Made by a program: the position numbers and the translations under genes | Notes under the pieces: generated by a model | What the model saw: only the letters and a program-made list of their open reading frames with translations | Told to the model about the DNA's origin: nothing | The model's database searches: none | Shown: positions 1-12,077 of the stretch, in pieces | Layout of the letters: the number at the start of each line of letters is the position of its first letter | How positions within the stretch are numbered: position 1 is the stretch's first letter | Assembly (NCBI GenBank): GCA_039621445.1 | Contig: CP154955.1 | Span: 23,212,064-23,276,063, forward strand | Direction: 5' to 3' | Source of the DNA: Euglena gracilis | Taxonomy: Eukaryota; Euglenida; Euglenophyceae; Euglenales | DNA length: 64,000 nt

Positions 1-2300
1 GGTGAATTATGGTGGCAAATGGGCCAAAAGGGGACAAAAGCGACCAAAAATGGCGAAAAGTGGCCAAAAGTGGCCAAAAGTGACAACATGAGCCAGAAAG
101 ATCTCAACATCTGGGATAAAAATGATTCTCACTGAAAAATTGACATTAATTAGAAAAAAGTTGCGCGGTCGGCTGCGGTCGGCTGCGGTCGGCTGCGGTC
201 GGCTGCGGTCGGCTGCGGTCGGCACCCCACCTATGACAGTCCTGAAACCCGCGGTCGGCCGCGGTCGGCTGCGGTCGGCTGCGGTCGGCATAGGTGCCTG
301 GTTGTAATGTACAGCCTGCCAAGGTGTGCACCTTGGGTCCAGTGGTACTTCAGGGGGCACAGCAATGGGGATAACCTCAGCTTCAAGTTCTGCACGATGC
401 AACTTGCCGGAATGCAAGAGAAGGAGGGGAAGCAGTGCGCCACCTAACGGTTCAGTGGGCTGCCAATGGAAACATCATCACCCTCCTTCCAGTCCACTGC
501 CTCCATCACATTGGTGGCTTTTGTTTCCCGATGGAATGGAGGTCGATGGTTTCCTGAAGGAATGGTCCTCGCGACGGCGTCACTTAGCGACCCCCCATGC
601 TGGCGGTTCAGCTCGGAGGCTGAAAAATTTGGGCTGGCTGGAAAACGGCCACTGGTTCACTCCCCCATGGGGGTCAGAACATGGCCCAACCCAAGATCAA
701 AACGGATGCCAAGGAATGAAACTGCACAAATACCCTCCAAAAAAACTGCCAATATGCAAAGGTCGATTTTTGACCCAAAATTTGCCCTGGCAAGCCCAAT
801 TCCGACCCATGTTACCCATTCTTTGCTCGTTTTTGAAAAATTTGTTGCCATCGAGCCACCGTTCAGGCGGCTGCAAAACAATAAACCTCATCCATGAGGG
901 AAGGGGTTCCAGGGATTGACATATGCGACAATGTGGTCCCCCCATCTGTGTTGCTAAATTGGGGGGGGTATGGGGGGAAATGGGGCAAGGAGGAAGTCGG
1001 AGTCCACTTCTCGACCCCCGAGGAGAGCGCAGAGGGGGAACTCCCACCCTCTGGCTGAGGGGGGTTTCCAGGGGTTCGGTCAAGTGGGTTCGGGAGTGGT
1101 TGCCCCTCTATTTTCTCCGAAAAGCGCCCCTATAAGCAGGTCCCCCGGACCCAGACCCCCCTCTCTCCGCATCCGGGGGTGGGAGGGTAGAGAGGAGATG
1201 GCCCTTGGGCAGGTGAGGGGACCCCATTTCCCACGGTCTTGAAAAGTCCCGGTTTGGGGCAAAAAATGAGACCCCTGTGTGCCCTTGGTGGATTGTTTTT
1301 TTTTCTTTGGGTCCTGACCCCCCCCCAACCCCCCCCCCCCCCCGCGTAAGCAAAAAAGCGACTGGAGCTGAACACAAACCCCTTGGGGGGGGGTCTGAAC
1401 GATCCACCCCCTCACTTCTACCCCCAGTCAAATCCCAAACTGGCAGGGAAAATTTTTTCTGGGCACTTTGGGGGAAACGTTGAAATAGTACCCAGAGGAA
1501 TTAATGGTGAAGCATTGAAAGCTCAAAAAAAAACAACGCAAATTGCATGTAAAATCCTGCATGACCTTCCCCAGGATGTACAGTTTTCTGCTGGAGAGGA
1601 CTGTTTCACTTCACCTTGGGAATTTTTCCTTCAAACAACCGCACTTTGATGTATTTTTGCTTGAACTAAACCCGCAGACAGAAAACCAATTTGACCAATT
1701 GCACACAGCGGACCCCAGAGCCAACACCATCGGCATTGTTGCACGTGGCATACACACATGGTTCCCTTGAGCGCTCTGGAATATCTGCATTCAGGCTGGG
1801 CCTGAATGGCAAAGGTCGTAACGGGGAGGACAGGGCCGGGGCCATATGCGCTCCCGGAGAGGGGTCGAACCCATTACCGAGCCACAGACAGTGTAGCAGA
1901 GAGCAGAGGGCATGCGACCTGACTGTGGCATCAGAGCAACACAGGCAGAAAAATCCGTGGTCTTGCAAAGGTTGGTTTGAAATCACTGTCTTATTTTCCA
2001 AATTCACACACATATACAGTACATATGCAATAATGTAGTATAATTAAAACATCATAAAAATATATCTGAAGAATGGAAAGCAAATGAAGTTGAATGTGCG
2101 TGCACACTGTGACCTCCCATTCCTCATGAAAAATGAGCATTTGTTAACTTGTGATTGAAAGAGAGCCGCACACAACCTGGCGGGGTCAGTCCGCAGTTGC
2201 GGGATCACAGAGGCGACTGCGGTACCCAGCAGCAGAATGAAACATGTGACAGGAGTGTTGTCGAAACGGTGCAGGGGCCGGCGGTAAGCCGCCCCGATGT
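1..2300. other. Non-coding DNA with a GC minisatellite
   Basis: Positions 165-222 and 250-292 are two blocks of a 10-bp unit (GCGGTCGGCT) split by a 28-bp spacer. The rest carries C and G runs (1,318-1,344; 1,385-1,393) and degenerate repeats. Open frames here have no recognisable protein features. Confidence 0.7.
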
Positions 2301-2324
2301 CCCCGTGTGCAGAGGGGGAGCGCC

Positions 2325-3928
2325 CTACTCCAGGGCCAGCTGCTGGGTGATGTACGCATCGAACGACTCGTACTTCGGCCGCCAGGCGAGGAGGCGGCGC
2401 AGCTTGGACGTGTCGTACCGCTTGCCGAGGCCCCCCTCCCCCACGAACGTCGGCAGCGGGAACTCGGCGTACCTGTGGGGACCGTATGGGTGGGGGGTGG
2501 AGGGGGGGATGGGCACTGGGGGGGGGGGGTGCTGTGATGGGGGCGGGGGGGGGGGCGGACCGCTTCAGCCGGCGGGCGCTGCGGCAGATGTCCTGCCGGG
2601 TGATGGGGACGCCGTCGCCCGCAAGAAACACCTCCCGCCGGATGCCGCGGCCAGGGCGAGGGTCACGGCCCATGACGGTCCGGGAGAAGGGTGGGGTGTG
2701 GACGACTGGTGGTTGGGGGACGGCGTGCCCCCCCCCCCCTCCCTGGCTGGGGGTCCGCAGCAGCTGCACGCACAGCGCCGCAGCGTCCTCGTAGGCGATC
2801 ATGTTGATGAGCCCGTCAGCGCTGCCCTGGACCTGAGCCGGGGGTCCGGGAATGAAATGCCAATACCGACACCCAATGACAAAGGGCTTGGGAACACACA
2901 GGAGTATCAAAGACAGAGGTTTGCTCAGTGGGCCCGAAGGAAACGCTAATGGACGGGCCACAACCAGCCGTTTGTTGAACGGCAGGGGCTTCCGTCGCCT
3001 CCCGCACCTTCAGGGGGAGTGCATATGGCCGGTGTGACTGTGTCTCCAATCCCCCCTGCGGTTAGCTTTGTGTGCCATCGAAAGCTTGGCAACTCCGCCT
3101 GGGGCTTGGAGTGCCTCAAATCACATTGCCTTCGACTTGGGGACAAACAACACAGGGTACGTTCTCGTGCACATCCGCCCGGACGCAGCCGATGTGCCCG
3201 GGCTCACCTGCGGCATCTTCAGCCAGAAGGGGTGGGGCCCGCGGTCGGCGGTGTAGAGGCCGGCCAGCCGGACGACCACGCCGCCGGCGCCCAGGCACGC
3301 CTGCTCCGCGGCCAAAATGCGTTCGATGCGAGGCACACCCCGCTGCAGAGGCGAGTCCTGGTGGGCGGGGCGGGGACGCGAGATGGGCGGGTGCCAGTTC
3401 CGAGACACACGCCAAAAAATTACACAAAAAAAACACAGCAGCCAGGTGTCTTTCGTAAAACAGCCGGTGTCTGAGTCTGAGTGAGTGTTTGATGGGCGAG
3501 AAGCCGCACCTTCCGCCCCTGCGTGAGCAATTTCAATGCGGCACAAATTGGAACTGCCTGTTTGCAGGCACAAACGATTTTGGCAAATTGCTGATTTGGC
3601 GACGTGGGCCAGTGAGGCGCAGCGCCTGCCCATTCAGCAACGCTGGACAGATGCTGCTGGCTGGTCCCCCCCTAAGGGTGGTGGCATGGAGCTGCTGAAA
3701 TGAGCCCTGGCGCTTCGCCGTCATCAAGAAGTTTGTTTGAGCTGTTGACCAACAGTGCGTGCCCAAAATTGGGCCCCGCGAGCCAAAATTCTATTTCACA
3801 TACTTCGGTAATGATGCCGCCGTTGTCCTCAGCATACACCCCAGCACTGGACGTGAACACGAAATTGCCTGAAAATGAAGATCTGGAGAGAAACAGCGCC
3901 TGGCCGGTCCCAAACACACATGCATGCG

Positions 3929-3975
<47 letters not shown>

Positions 3976-6900
3976 ACAAAACGTTCACAACGTCACGTCA
4001 GTAACGAAAGATTCAAATTATGACCCCCACTACAATAGGGGTACCCCCTTTCCCTCGCACGGGTCCAGCCCACCGGGTGGAAACGGTGTTGAATGAGAAA
4101 TAGATGCTGGCTGGGGGGCTGGGGGTGGGTCAGCCAGCTTCTGGCTGGACCCAGCTGGTCTCCAAATTTTGCCAAAAGAGTCCAAATCCAGCTGGCTTGG
4201 AGTACTACCGCCAACGTTTTGAGGCAAAATGCCCTCAACAAACCACTTTTGACCAGTTGGACTCCATTTTTTAAAAACCATTCGCCTGCCCCCCAAGGGG
4301 CCCACACCCCTGCTGGGAGAGTATCTGGAAAAAAAAACAGCTGGCTGGCCTCAGCTGGTGGCTGAAACCCCCCGAGGGCGGGGTCTCCCCGGCTTAAGCG
4401 CAATTATCCCCATGTGTTTTCTTTTGGAGCTCTGTTACCCACGGCCCAAGAACAATTATTCCCACACGCTTCCACAAGAAGCTCTGTCCCCACCTCAAAA
4501 ATGTATTGGTGCACGAAATAATGCGAAACTTTTGACCTCAGACCCTACCACCAAAAGCAAGCAGTTACCCTGAACACTAAACCCCCAGGAAGGACAGAAT
4601 TCAATTTGGTTTTGAGATTCAGTCTCAAGAAGGTTTAGGTTCTGCGGTGGTCATCAATTCATGCCCACTTAAACATGAGGAAAATCGAAATCTCGGTGGC
4701 CAAAGGTGCTAAGAGCAAAATTTCACCGGAAGATTGGTTCCCTGGTCCAACCCCCACCCACGGGGCTGGGACAGTCCGTCCGGCGCTGACACCCACGCAC
4801 CTTTGCCATTCCACCGCGCCGCCGCCCTCGCACAGGCCTGGGCGTAGTCCTCGTTGTTGCCGGCGGGCACGCAGAAGATGACGTGGGAGAAGCGCTGGTC
4901 CGGGCGGGTGCCTGAAGGCAGTGGTGGAGCCCGATGGGCAGCCCCGCGCGGGGTGGGAGAGCCGGCGGACCTGCCACCTGGGGCTCGATGCCGAGGCCGC
5001 GCAGCGCGGCGTGGGCGGTCTCCGTCAGCGTCTCCCCCACCACGGCCGCCCGGGGCATCCCATACCCTCCCGCTTCGCCGCCGCGCCAAGCAAACCACGC
5101 GCTGACTTTTCGGGGCTGCCAGCCGCTCCCAACCTCCAACGGCAATCACTTCACACATTATTCCCCCACTGTAGTACCCCCCCCCCCAGGGTTGGCTGTG
5201 GGGAGGGGACGTCCGCTACGCCCCGGGTATGGCATGGACCGGGACCCGTACACCGCTCGCCACTCCTGCGCCACCATGCGGCCCAGCACCCCGCAGCCCA
5301 CCACCAGCAGGTCTGCCTGGATGGGAGGAGGGGGGGGGATGACGGGGATGCAGGTCCCAGGGGGTGGAGTGGTGGACACAATGGTTCCGCACCACACACA
5401 TGCACAAGGTGTTCTCTATGGTTCTGGTTGCTCAAGCAGCTGAGTTGTTTGAGAGGTGTTGGGGAGAAAGCCTTGGATACTGACCTGATGTACACTGACC
5501 TTTTTTTGACATCTAACTTTCACTCTGGTGGTTTGAGACGTCGGCCAGAATAACCCAATCAGATCCCACCACTTCGTGCTTTCGGAATTGGGGACCCCTC
5601 ACGGGGGGCCCCAAGCATCCATCATCCCCCATCATCAGGGGGAGGGGTAAAACACGCATACGGACAGGTGAAAACAGCGAAAGAATGCTACACAAAAAAA
5701 AGTTCAAAATTGCATAGAACGAAAACCCCTTTTGGAGTGTACAAAATTCTGTTGAACGTCTCTTGGAAGGTTTCTTCTTTCCTTTCGCTGGAAGATATAA
5801 AAAAAAACTACAAAACAGCCAGACGACATCTGCAAAAGCTGCATATTTCCTCTCTCCGCCAGGAGGGAGGCCGAGCAGGGCAAGACACACCTCTGGGGCC
5901 GCCGCCGCATCAGTGCCGTCCGCTGCAAATGTAAACCAAAGCTGGCAGCCACGGGATGGCTGCATCCCCCCCCCCCCCCCCCGCCCCATCCCTGCGCCTT
6001 CATGGCCAGTTCGGGGGAAGTCACCACCAGTTAAGGCACACCACAGCGGCCAGGGGTTGACCGATCAGTCTGGTCTGGGGGATGACAAGTGGGTGGCGGA
6101 GGCGGCAGCCGGGGCCGGGGCACACCGGCGACGGACAGCATCGCGCCGGGGCGGGCCGTCGCCCGCTGTCCCAGGCCGAGGGCGACGCCAAACAGCACGC
6201 CGGCCGCCCCCAAGAAGAGCCGCCGGAGGAACGACTGGGCGGTGGAGTCCTGCGGGGGTCATCAGGGGTTTCCTGGGACAGAGGGATTTGGAGCTACCCT
6301 CCCCCCCCCCAAAACACACCTCAGCAATAAAACAACACACACATGAACGCACACAAACACAACACACAACACACACGACACACACACAACGCACAGCACA
6401 GACACACAGACACAACACACACACACAGCACACACACACAACACACACAGACAGACACAACACACACACACACACAGACAGACACAACACACACAACACA
6501 CACAACACACACACAGACACAGCACACAGCACACACACACAACACGAACAACCAGGGCTGTACGGGAAGGCATGGTGGGGGGTGATCGACCCCCCCCCCC
6601 CGGGAGGTGGGGGTGCCGACCCCCTCCCCATCCACCACAACATTCGTGCAAAGGAAATTCCTTCGGTGCCTTTGGCGCCGAAGGAAAATTTTGACCTAAA
6701 AGTCGGAAGGCCTGGTGGGGGAGGATCAGACCCCCCACCAGGATGGGGGTGGGGGGTCGACCGCCCCACCCACCACACATGGAGATTTGGGGATTCCCGT
6801 ACAGTCGTGAACACAACAGACAACACACAACGCACACACAACGCACACACACGCACGTACACAACGACAACACAAACACACAACACACACACACAACACA

Positions 6901-7249
6901 TTTCACAAAACACACACAATACAAACCCACACACACACACACAATACACAAAACACACACACGCACACGCACAGCACAACACACAGAGAACACCCCCCCC
7001 CGCACACACACGTGCGCATGCACACACCTGGGCCAGCAGGGTGGCTGGGCCCTCAGGGTCCTGGGGCTCCTGGCCGATGGCGGCGAGTGCAGGCAGGGTA
7101 GCGGGCCGGTGAGGAGCGGCGACAGTGTAACGGGAGAGGAGGCGGGGTAGCCCGTGGGTGACGCGGGCAGAGGTGATGGGCAGCAGCGTCGTCGGTGCCC
7201 GCGCACTGCCGGCCAGCGCCGCCGGCATCCCCCGGCACGGGTGACGCAT
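2325..7249 (-). CDS. NAD(P)-binding Rossmann-fold (atypical SDR) protein, probably plastid-targeted, 11 exons
   Basis: Exons in transcript order: 7249-7028, 6249-6126, 5922-5891, 5316-5220, 5066-4978, 4894-4801, 3868-3804, 3357-3208, 2832 to about 2745, about 2631-2561, 2472-2325 (stop TAG). Every junction is GT-AG with matching phase, except the donor of exon 9, which falls in a G run and could not be placed. The product is about 390 residues. After about 115 residues comes the dinucleotide-binding loop VVGCGVLGRMVA, then FSHVIFCVP, the SDR-like FVFTSSAGVYAEDNGG, VVRLAGLYTADRGPH, NMIAYEDAAALCVQLL, VFLAGDGVPITRQDI and a C-terminal RRLLAWRPKYESFDAYI. From memory this order matches a plant/algal plastid family (Arabidopsis At1g19690 type); the substrate is unknown. 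The N-terminus is rich in Ala, Ser, Thr and Arg, then has FLRRLFLGAAGVLFGVALG, a twin-arginine-like hydrophobic stretch that suggests organelle targeting. The start is the first ATG of exon 1; an in-frame ATG seven codons later is possible. Confidence 0.85.
3925..3980. repeat. CA microsatellite in intron 6 of the Rossmann-fold gene
   Basis: A short CG tract passes into about 20 CA units. It lies between the exons at 4894-4801 and 3868-3804. Confidence 0.9.
4080..4400. repeat. CTGGCTGG-rich dispersed repeat in intron 6
   Basis: The block contains many CTGGCTGG and CAGCTGG motifs and a C-run/G-run palindrome near its end. Similar blocks occur at 9,225-9,340, 26,960-27,050, 27,225-27,310, 30,940-31,150 and 35,770-35,860. 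Confidence 0.55.
6326..7027. repeat. Compound CA microsatellite filling intron 1, with an embedded element
   Basis: CA-rich, interrupted tracts run at 6,326-6,545 and 6,810-7,027. They surround an inverted-repeat element at 6,557-6,808. The tract abuts the 5' splice site of exon 1 directly (exon ends 7,028). Confidence 0.9.
6557..6808. mobile_element. Small inverted-repeat element, 11-bp perfect termini
   Basis: The left end reads CTGTACGGGAA and the right end is its exact reverse complement. Inside are two C-run/GTCGACC palindromes and a GGCGCC hairpin. Non-autonomous (MITE-like): no coding frame. Related internal palindromes occur at 8,395-8,490, 8,812-8,895, 34,075-34,130 and 45,070-45,160. 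Confidence 0.65.
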
Positions 7250-7369
7250 GTGACCAGAGGCAAAGGACAGGTTGGGGGGGGGGGCGGAAAGGTTTTCATG
7301 GGGAGGCTCTTGCTGGGTTTCTCAAGCAACCTACTGTCTGTTCTTCTGAACGCCATATTTGAAATAAAA

Positions 7370-7512
7370 ATGTAAAATAAAAAATATATATATAATATAT
7401 ATATATACTGTACACATATATATCATTTATATATATTTTTTATTATTACATCAATGTAATATTATATATTATATATAATATATAATATATACATCAATAA
7501 ATATAAAATACA
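7370..7512. promoter_or_regulatory. AT-rich tract upstream of the Rossmann-fold gene
   Basis: A nearly pure A/T block of TATA-like dinucleotide repeats begins about 120 bp upstream of the proposed start at 7,249. It is the only such block near a predicted 5' end. It could act as a promoter or nucleosome-free region, or be a plain microsatellite. Confidence 0.3.
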
Positions 7513-7768
7513 TATGAAAATCAGGGAGGCAGAAAGTTAGTTCTCCTGGAGTACCCAGGCTTTGATTGGGGGGTGCCTTTTTTTTTTCAATGACCCGAGG
7601 GGAGAGACAATGGGGGATGGAGGTAAATCGACGGGGGGAATGCAGTGGGCTGGGGGGTGGGCACCATCAGGAACGCGGCACTGACGCCGCAGAGGAGCAG
7701 CGACCAATGCAGCAGGGCGGGGGGGGGGGTCGGGAAAGGCGGAACGGGCTGGCTGGTGAGGGTCGCTG

Positions 7769-10558
7769 TCACCCACCACCCGCTCTCGACCACCGACCAC
7801 CGGGCCGGGGCGGCAAGGAGGAGGAAGGGGTCAGGCAGCCCGACGCTGGACCATCCTCCTCCTCCTCCTGTGCCAGAGGGGAAACAGTACGGCCGGTGCG
7901 TCCGTGTGCCGGTCCCACCGTCACATGCCAGACCCCAAGCATTGACCGGCAGACTACGGCCGGATGACCGTCTCCCACGCCCTGGGAGGGGCAGGCGGCG
8001 GCTGTGGGGCCCCTCGGCCGCCGCCTCGAACTCCACCGTCACCGGCGGCGGCCGCGGGCCAGCGTCCGCCGCGGCGGTGAGCCGGTGGTGGGGGCCGGGG
8101 GACTGTTGGACGCCCGTCACCATGGGGCAGGGCTACGCGGCCAGCGAGGGGCAGGGGCTGTGGGGCGCAGGCAGGCAAATAGGGCTTCCCGGGGGACTGT
8201 CGGGGGGCATTCCGGGCCCCTGGAATGCCTGCCTCTGGAACATGCCTTTCCCAAGGGAAAATGCAACTCAAATGGATCAGAAGCTGACTGCGGAAACCTA
8301 CGTGGGGGTCCTGACCAACCTCAGAAACCCTGTGGACGTTATGGTTTCCCTCATGGCACTTTTCGCCACAAATTCTCAACATTATTCCCCCCCCATGCCA
8401 GGGCAGAAAGGGAAGGCCTTTTGGGGGGTCGACCCCCCCACCCACCACAGCATTTTCACCAATTTCGGGAAAACGGGGATTTTGGCCGGAAAATTTTTGA
8501 AAAATATTCTGGAAAAATGAACCCAAAATACATGGTTTTTTGATGGAAAACCAATTTTTTTCACAAAAAAATCTCAAAAATTTCTGGATTAAAAATTGGC
8601 AGTTTTAACCAAATTTTACTGACATTTTTCGTTGGAATTTTTTTGGATTTTCAATGGCACTTCAAAAACCTCTCAAAATCAAAATTTTGAGAAAATGTTG
8701 AAATCTAGGAAGGTGTGAAAAAATGAGGTTTTGAGGGGTTTTGGGGGGACCTCCCATATGGGTCCCAAAATGGGTGAAACAAAAAAACAAAAAAAATTCC
8801 AAAAATTGGTGCTCCCGGAAATATGGGAAGAGTTGGGGGGTCGACCCCCCCATCCATGCAGGGGGTGGGGGGGGTCGACCCCCCACCCACCACCCTGGTT
8901 GTTTGTCTGATTCCCATTCTGCCCTGCCCCATGCTGATGACTGCATTGCCTCGCCCTAGGCTTGAATTAATCATTCTGGCCATGCATCATCATATCAGAA
9001 CCTCACACCCTCAGGGTTGAACGTATGATTTGGGAGAAATGGGACCTTGAGGACCCGGGAGGGGGAAGCCGCATAGAATTAGGTGCTGTCAAAAGGGAAC
9101 AAAACTGGCCAGACTGGGGGGGGGCAGGGGTCAGCGTTGGTAACCATTCTCCCCCCAAATCAAACACGTCACAGTCAGCCTGATGGGCAGACTGGCCCTG
9201 TCTTCAAGTCAGCGGAGGGGGGTCGGCAGCCTGGCTGGGAACTACTGGCTGGGGAAAAGGTGCTGGTTGGCTGGCTGCCCCCCCTTGGGGGGGGGGGGGG
9301 GGTGGGGGGAGAGGGAGGGCAGAATACCCTCCTCCCACCGGAATAATCCACAATCCACCACACCGATCAGGTTATGTTGAGCAATATGTCGAGCAATATT
9401 GGGAACAATATGGTCAAAAGAAGCACTTCTCCAAAAGATGATTGTGTGCGTGCTTTTCTGCAGAGAAACAGCTTGAAAACTGGGAGTTGAAGAACTGGGA
9501 ACTGGGATCTTGAGACCATGCAAAAGTCCGGGTTCCAGGGCAGCGCACGGATCCGGCACCACCACGATATCGAAGTCCTGTCGGGTGGAGGGATGCCGCT
9601 TGCCACCCACAGCCCCAGGACGAAGCGAAGGGACGACTGCCTCGGTATTCCTCTGTGCGGCCACAGCCGTGGGAGGGGTCAGCGGGGGGCAGCGGTGGAG
9701 GGGGGGGGGGGGGGGGGGCTAATTTACAAAGAGGACGGCGTGGCCCTTCGCGTGGGCGGCCAGGTGGGAGCTCAGCGAGGGGCCGGCCAGCAGGCGGCGG
9801 AACGAGGACTGGGGCTGGTTGGGGCAGACGATGGTCTGGATGCGCTTCGAGGCTGCGGGGGCGCAGGGAGAGGCGCTGTCATCCCAGCGGGCAACTGGTA
9901 GCACTACAGAAACTGGACATATACATGTGTTGAATGTCAGCGCATTTGTGTGCATGCGTGCAAACACACATATAATTTGTAGTGTGCATGCATGTTCGTA
10001 CATATGTATATGTATACGTATACGCATTTGTTTCTGCATATGTGTACGTTTTGATATATACTCTGCCTTCATTTTCTCTCCTTTCCCCATTTTGTTTCTT
10101 AATGATATTATTCAAAACACGACAGCAAGCTTTGGATTTCTGCCACTGTGCCTCAGTGAGCAGTGTGAATCAGGGTTGCCATGCAAAATCTGCGGAGAGG
10201 AGTCTGACAAACACCACCACACCTGCAAACTCCAATACAGCAGGCCCCACGGCATTTGCCCCCATGGTGCACGTTGCGACACGGATGCCTGCGGAACGCA
10301 AAGGCAGGGCAAATGACGACGTGCCAGAGGGATTGTCCCGGCTGCTGGGCTGGGAAGCGAGAGTCCATGAAGGTCAGGGCAAACAGCAGGAGGTTGAGGA
10401 GGGGTCACAGATGGACAGGTGAGCAAATTGGGGGGGAGGGGCAGGCACGCAGGCAGGCAGCGGGGGAGGGGCAATACCCGGCAGCGCCTGGAGAAGTACA
10501 TCTCGGGTGATGCGGACCCGCTGGATTGCCTGGGACTCTTCCGTATCGCGACCCGGGG
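7769..10558 (-). CDS. Universal stress protein-like gene, 3' part (5' exons not found)
   Basis: Four phase-consistent exons: 10558-10478, 10288-10223, 9852-9728, 9652-9517, plus a weaker terminal exon 8001-7769. The joined peptide contains VLLQALPGIRVATCTMG, then GPAVLEFA and ASKRIQTIVCP, then QSSFRRLLAGPSLSSHLAA and HAKGHAVLF. This follows the C-terminal half of a UspA domain: an ILEFA-type helix, a strand followed by the nucleotide-loop region, then the SxFRRLLxGSxSxxLxxHAxxxVLxV tail. The usual GxxG phosphate loop is not intact, so ATP binding is doubtful. The fourth exon adds DFDIVVVPDPCAALEPG, again USP-like. The last exon is open to a stop and in phase, but is acidic and low in complexity. 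The N-terminal half should lie at 10.6-11.7 kb; a candidate exon at about 11,333-11,392 has a strong pyrimidine tract. Function in stress response is inferred from the family only. Confidence 0.6.
8380..8900. repeat. A-rich segment with GTCGACC palindromes at both ends
   Basis: Palindromic C/G runs centred on GTCGACC at about 8,425 and 8,840-8,885 enclose A/T-rich DNA. The organisation resembles the element at 6,557-6,808. Confidence 0.5.
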
Positions 10559-11157
10559 CTGTGGAACGCATGGGTGAAGTCCTCACGATCCTCGTGCTCT
10601 TCCAACTGACCTGACCTGTCCTGATGACAGCATTCACATACTCGACCAAAATGCATGTCTGTGAATGTCTGTGAAATTTCCAGCAACAGAGCCAAAAACC
10701 AGACCCGGGACTTCTGGATCGATCTGAGCCGAACAGTGCCAAAAATCATCATTTTGGTTTTCAAAAAAAAAACAGAAAACATTTTCCCTTTGGTGCTTCG
10801 CATAATTTGGTAATGGGTAAACAATGAAATTTGATTTTTTTTGGCTCAACTGTCCATGAAAATGCGAATTGTCTTTCACAGTTGAGTTTTGGATTTCCTT
10901 TTCCTTCTCACTGATTCTTTTTCAGCGTCCCCAAGCAATCTCAACTCGGGGGTCTTCTTTCTTCTTCTTCTTCTTCTTCTTTCTGCTCGGTCAGACCAGG
11001 GGAGTTCTGTTATTTTTGTGGGGATTGACATTTTTGAGGTTAAAACATGGCGGGGAACAAGGATGGGTATTGGATATCGGCCCATATCGAGGTTATCGAA
11101 AATTTTGTATTTATCGGGTCCCGACAAAATATCGTGAAATATCGGCTTTATTGGGGG

Positions 11158-11322
11158 GTATGGGTGTGGGTATGGGGTGTGGGTGTGGGTGTGGGTGTAG
11201 GTGCAGGTGTGGGTGTCAGTGTGGGTATGGGTGTGGGTGTGGGTGTGGGTGTGGGTGCGGGTGCAGGTGCAGGTGTGGGTGTGGGTGGGTGTGGGTGTGG
11301 GTGGGTGTGGGTGTGCGCCACA
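11158..11322. repeat. GTGTGG hexanucleotide microsatellite
   Basis: About 27 imperfect six-base units with substitutions to GTGCAGG and GGGTAT. Open frames across it are repeat artefacts. Confidence 0.9.
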
Positions 11323-11729
11323 AAAGGAACCTTGTCCATCTGGTGGCATTGCGGGGCGGATGGCCGATGCACTGCTGTTGCAGCGTGAGCGGCTGTGGAG
11401 AGACAAAGCAAAAGCAGCAGAAAAGAACAAGAACGATGGGTTGCCAGATGTGGCCTTTCCCTTTGTCCGCATCCTTGCCTGCCTCTGCATCTGTAGACAT
11501 GCCTGTGTTCCTGTGTGTGTGGTGGCAAAATGATGGGTTGGTTGAATGCTGGTTGGCCAGTCCATGGAGCTGGAACATTGGCAAAATTGGTACATTTTGT
11601 GTTCGATGTTTTTTTTAAATGATAATGCAATAAAATATATGCATACACCCATATGTATAATAAAATCGAGAACGTTAGAACATTATTTCCAAAGATTGCA
11701 GGTTGGTAACTCAGCTCGGGTCGGGGCAG

Positions 11730-11961
11730 GTCGGCAACTCAACTCAAAGAGACGCTGGGGGGAAAAACGTGGTCGGAATTTCGCAAGAATGCGTTAGAAA
11801 ACCTGGCAAAAATGGAAAGCATTCAAACTGCCTTTGCAACCACACCGCTGGGCAGAGCTGGTACTGTAGCTACTGTGGTGGCGACGGCGCTGCTCATTGC
11901 GGCCGGAGACCTCTGCGGAGGACGAGAACCAGGGGAAAAGAACGACACGCCGCTGCAGTGA
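11730..11961 (+). CDS. Terminal exon of an unrecognised small membrane protein
   Basis: A plus-strand frame opens after an AG at 11,729 and runs to TGA at 11,959-11,961. It encodes an amphipathic stretch (KTWSEFRKNALENLAKMES), then a hydrophobic segment AGTVATVVATALLIAAGDL, then a short charged tail. The PLxRAGTVA...AAGDL arrangement faintly recalls the N-terminus of Mpv17/PMP22 proteins, but the match is too weak to name the gene. Translation could also begin at the internal ATG (MESIQTAF), giving a peptide of about 49 residues. The upstream exon was not found. The frame reads like protein, unlike the repeat-derived frames around it. Confidence 0.4.
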
Positions 11962-12077
11962 AACACTGGTATTTTGACTGAGCCACGCCAACTGCTCTGG
12001 ATATTTCCAGTTCTTCTGTGGGTTTGGCCAAGTTCTCCCTGTGCACCACACAGGGGAAAACACCGTGAAAAGAGAAA

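Noticed and set aside
326-919. Plus-strand open frame of 197 codons
   Set aside because: No motif, odd composition and an overlapping frame of similar length; probably chance in GC-rich DNA.
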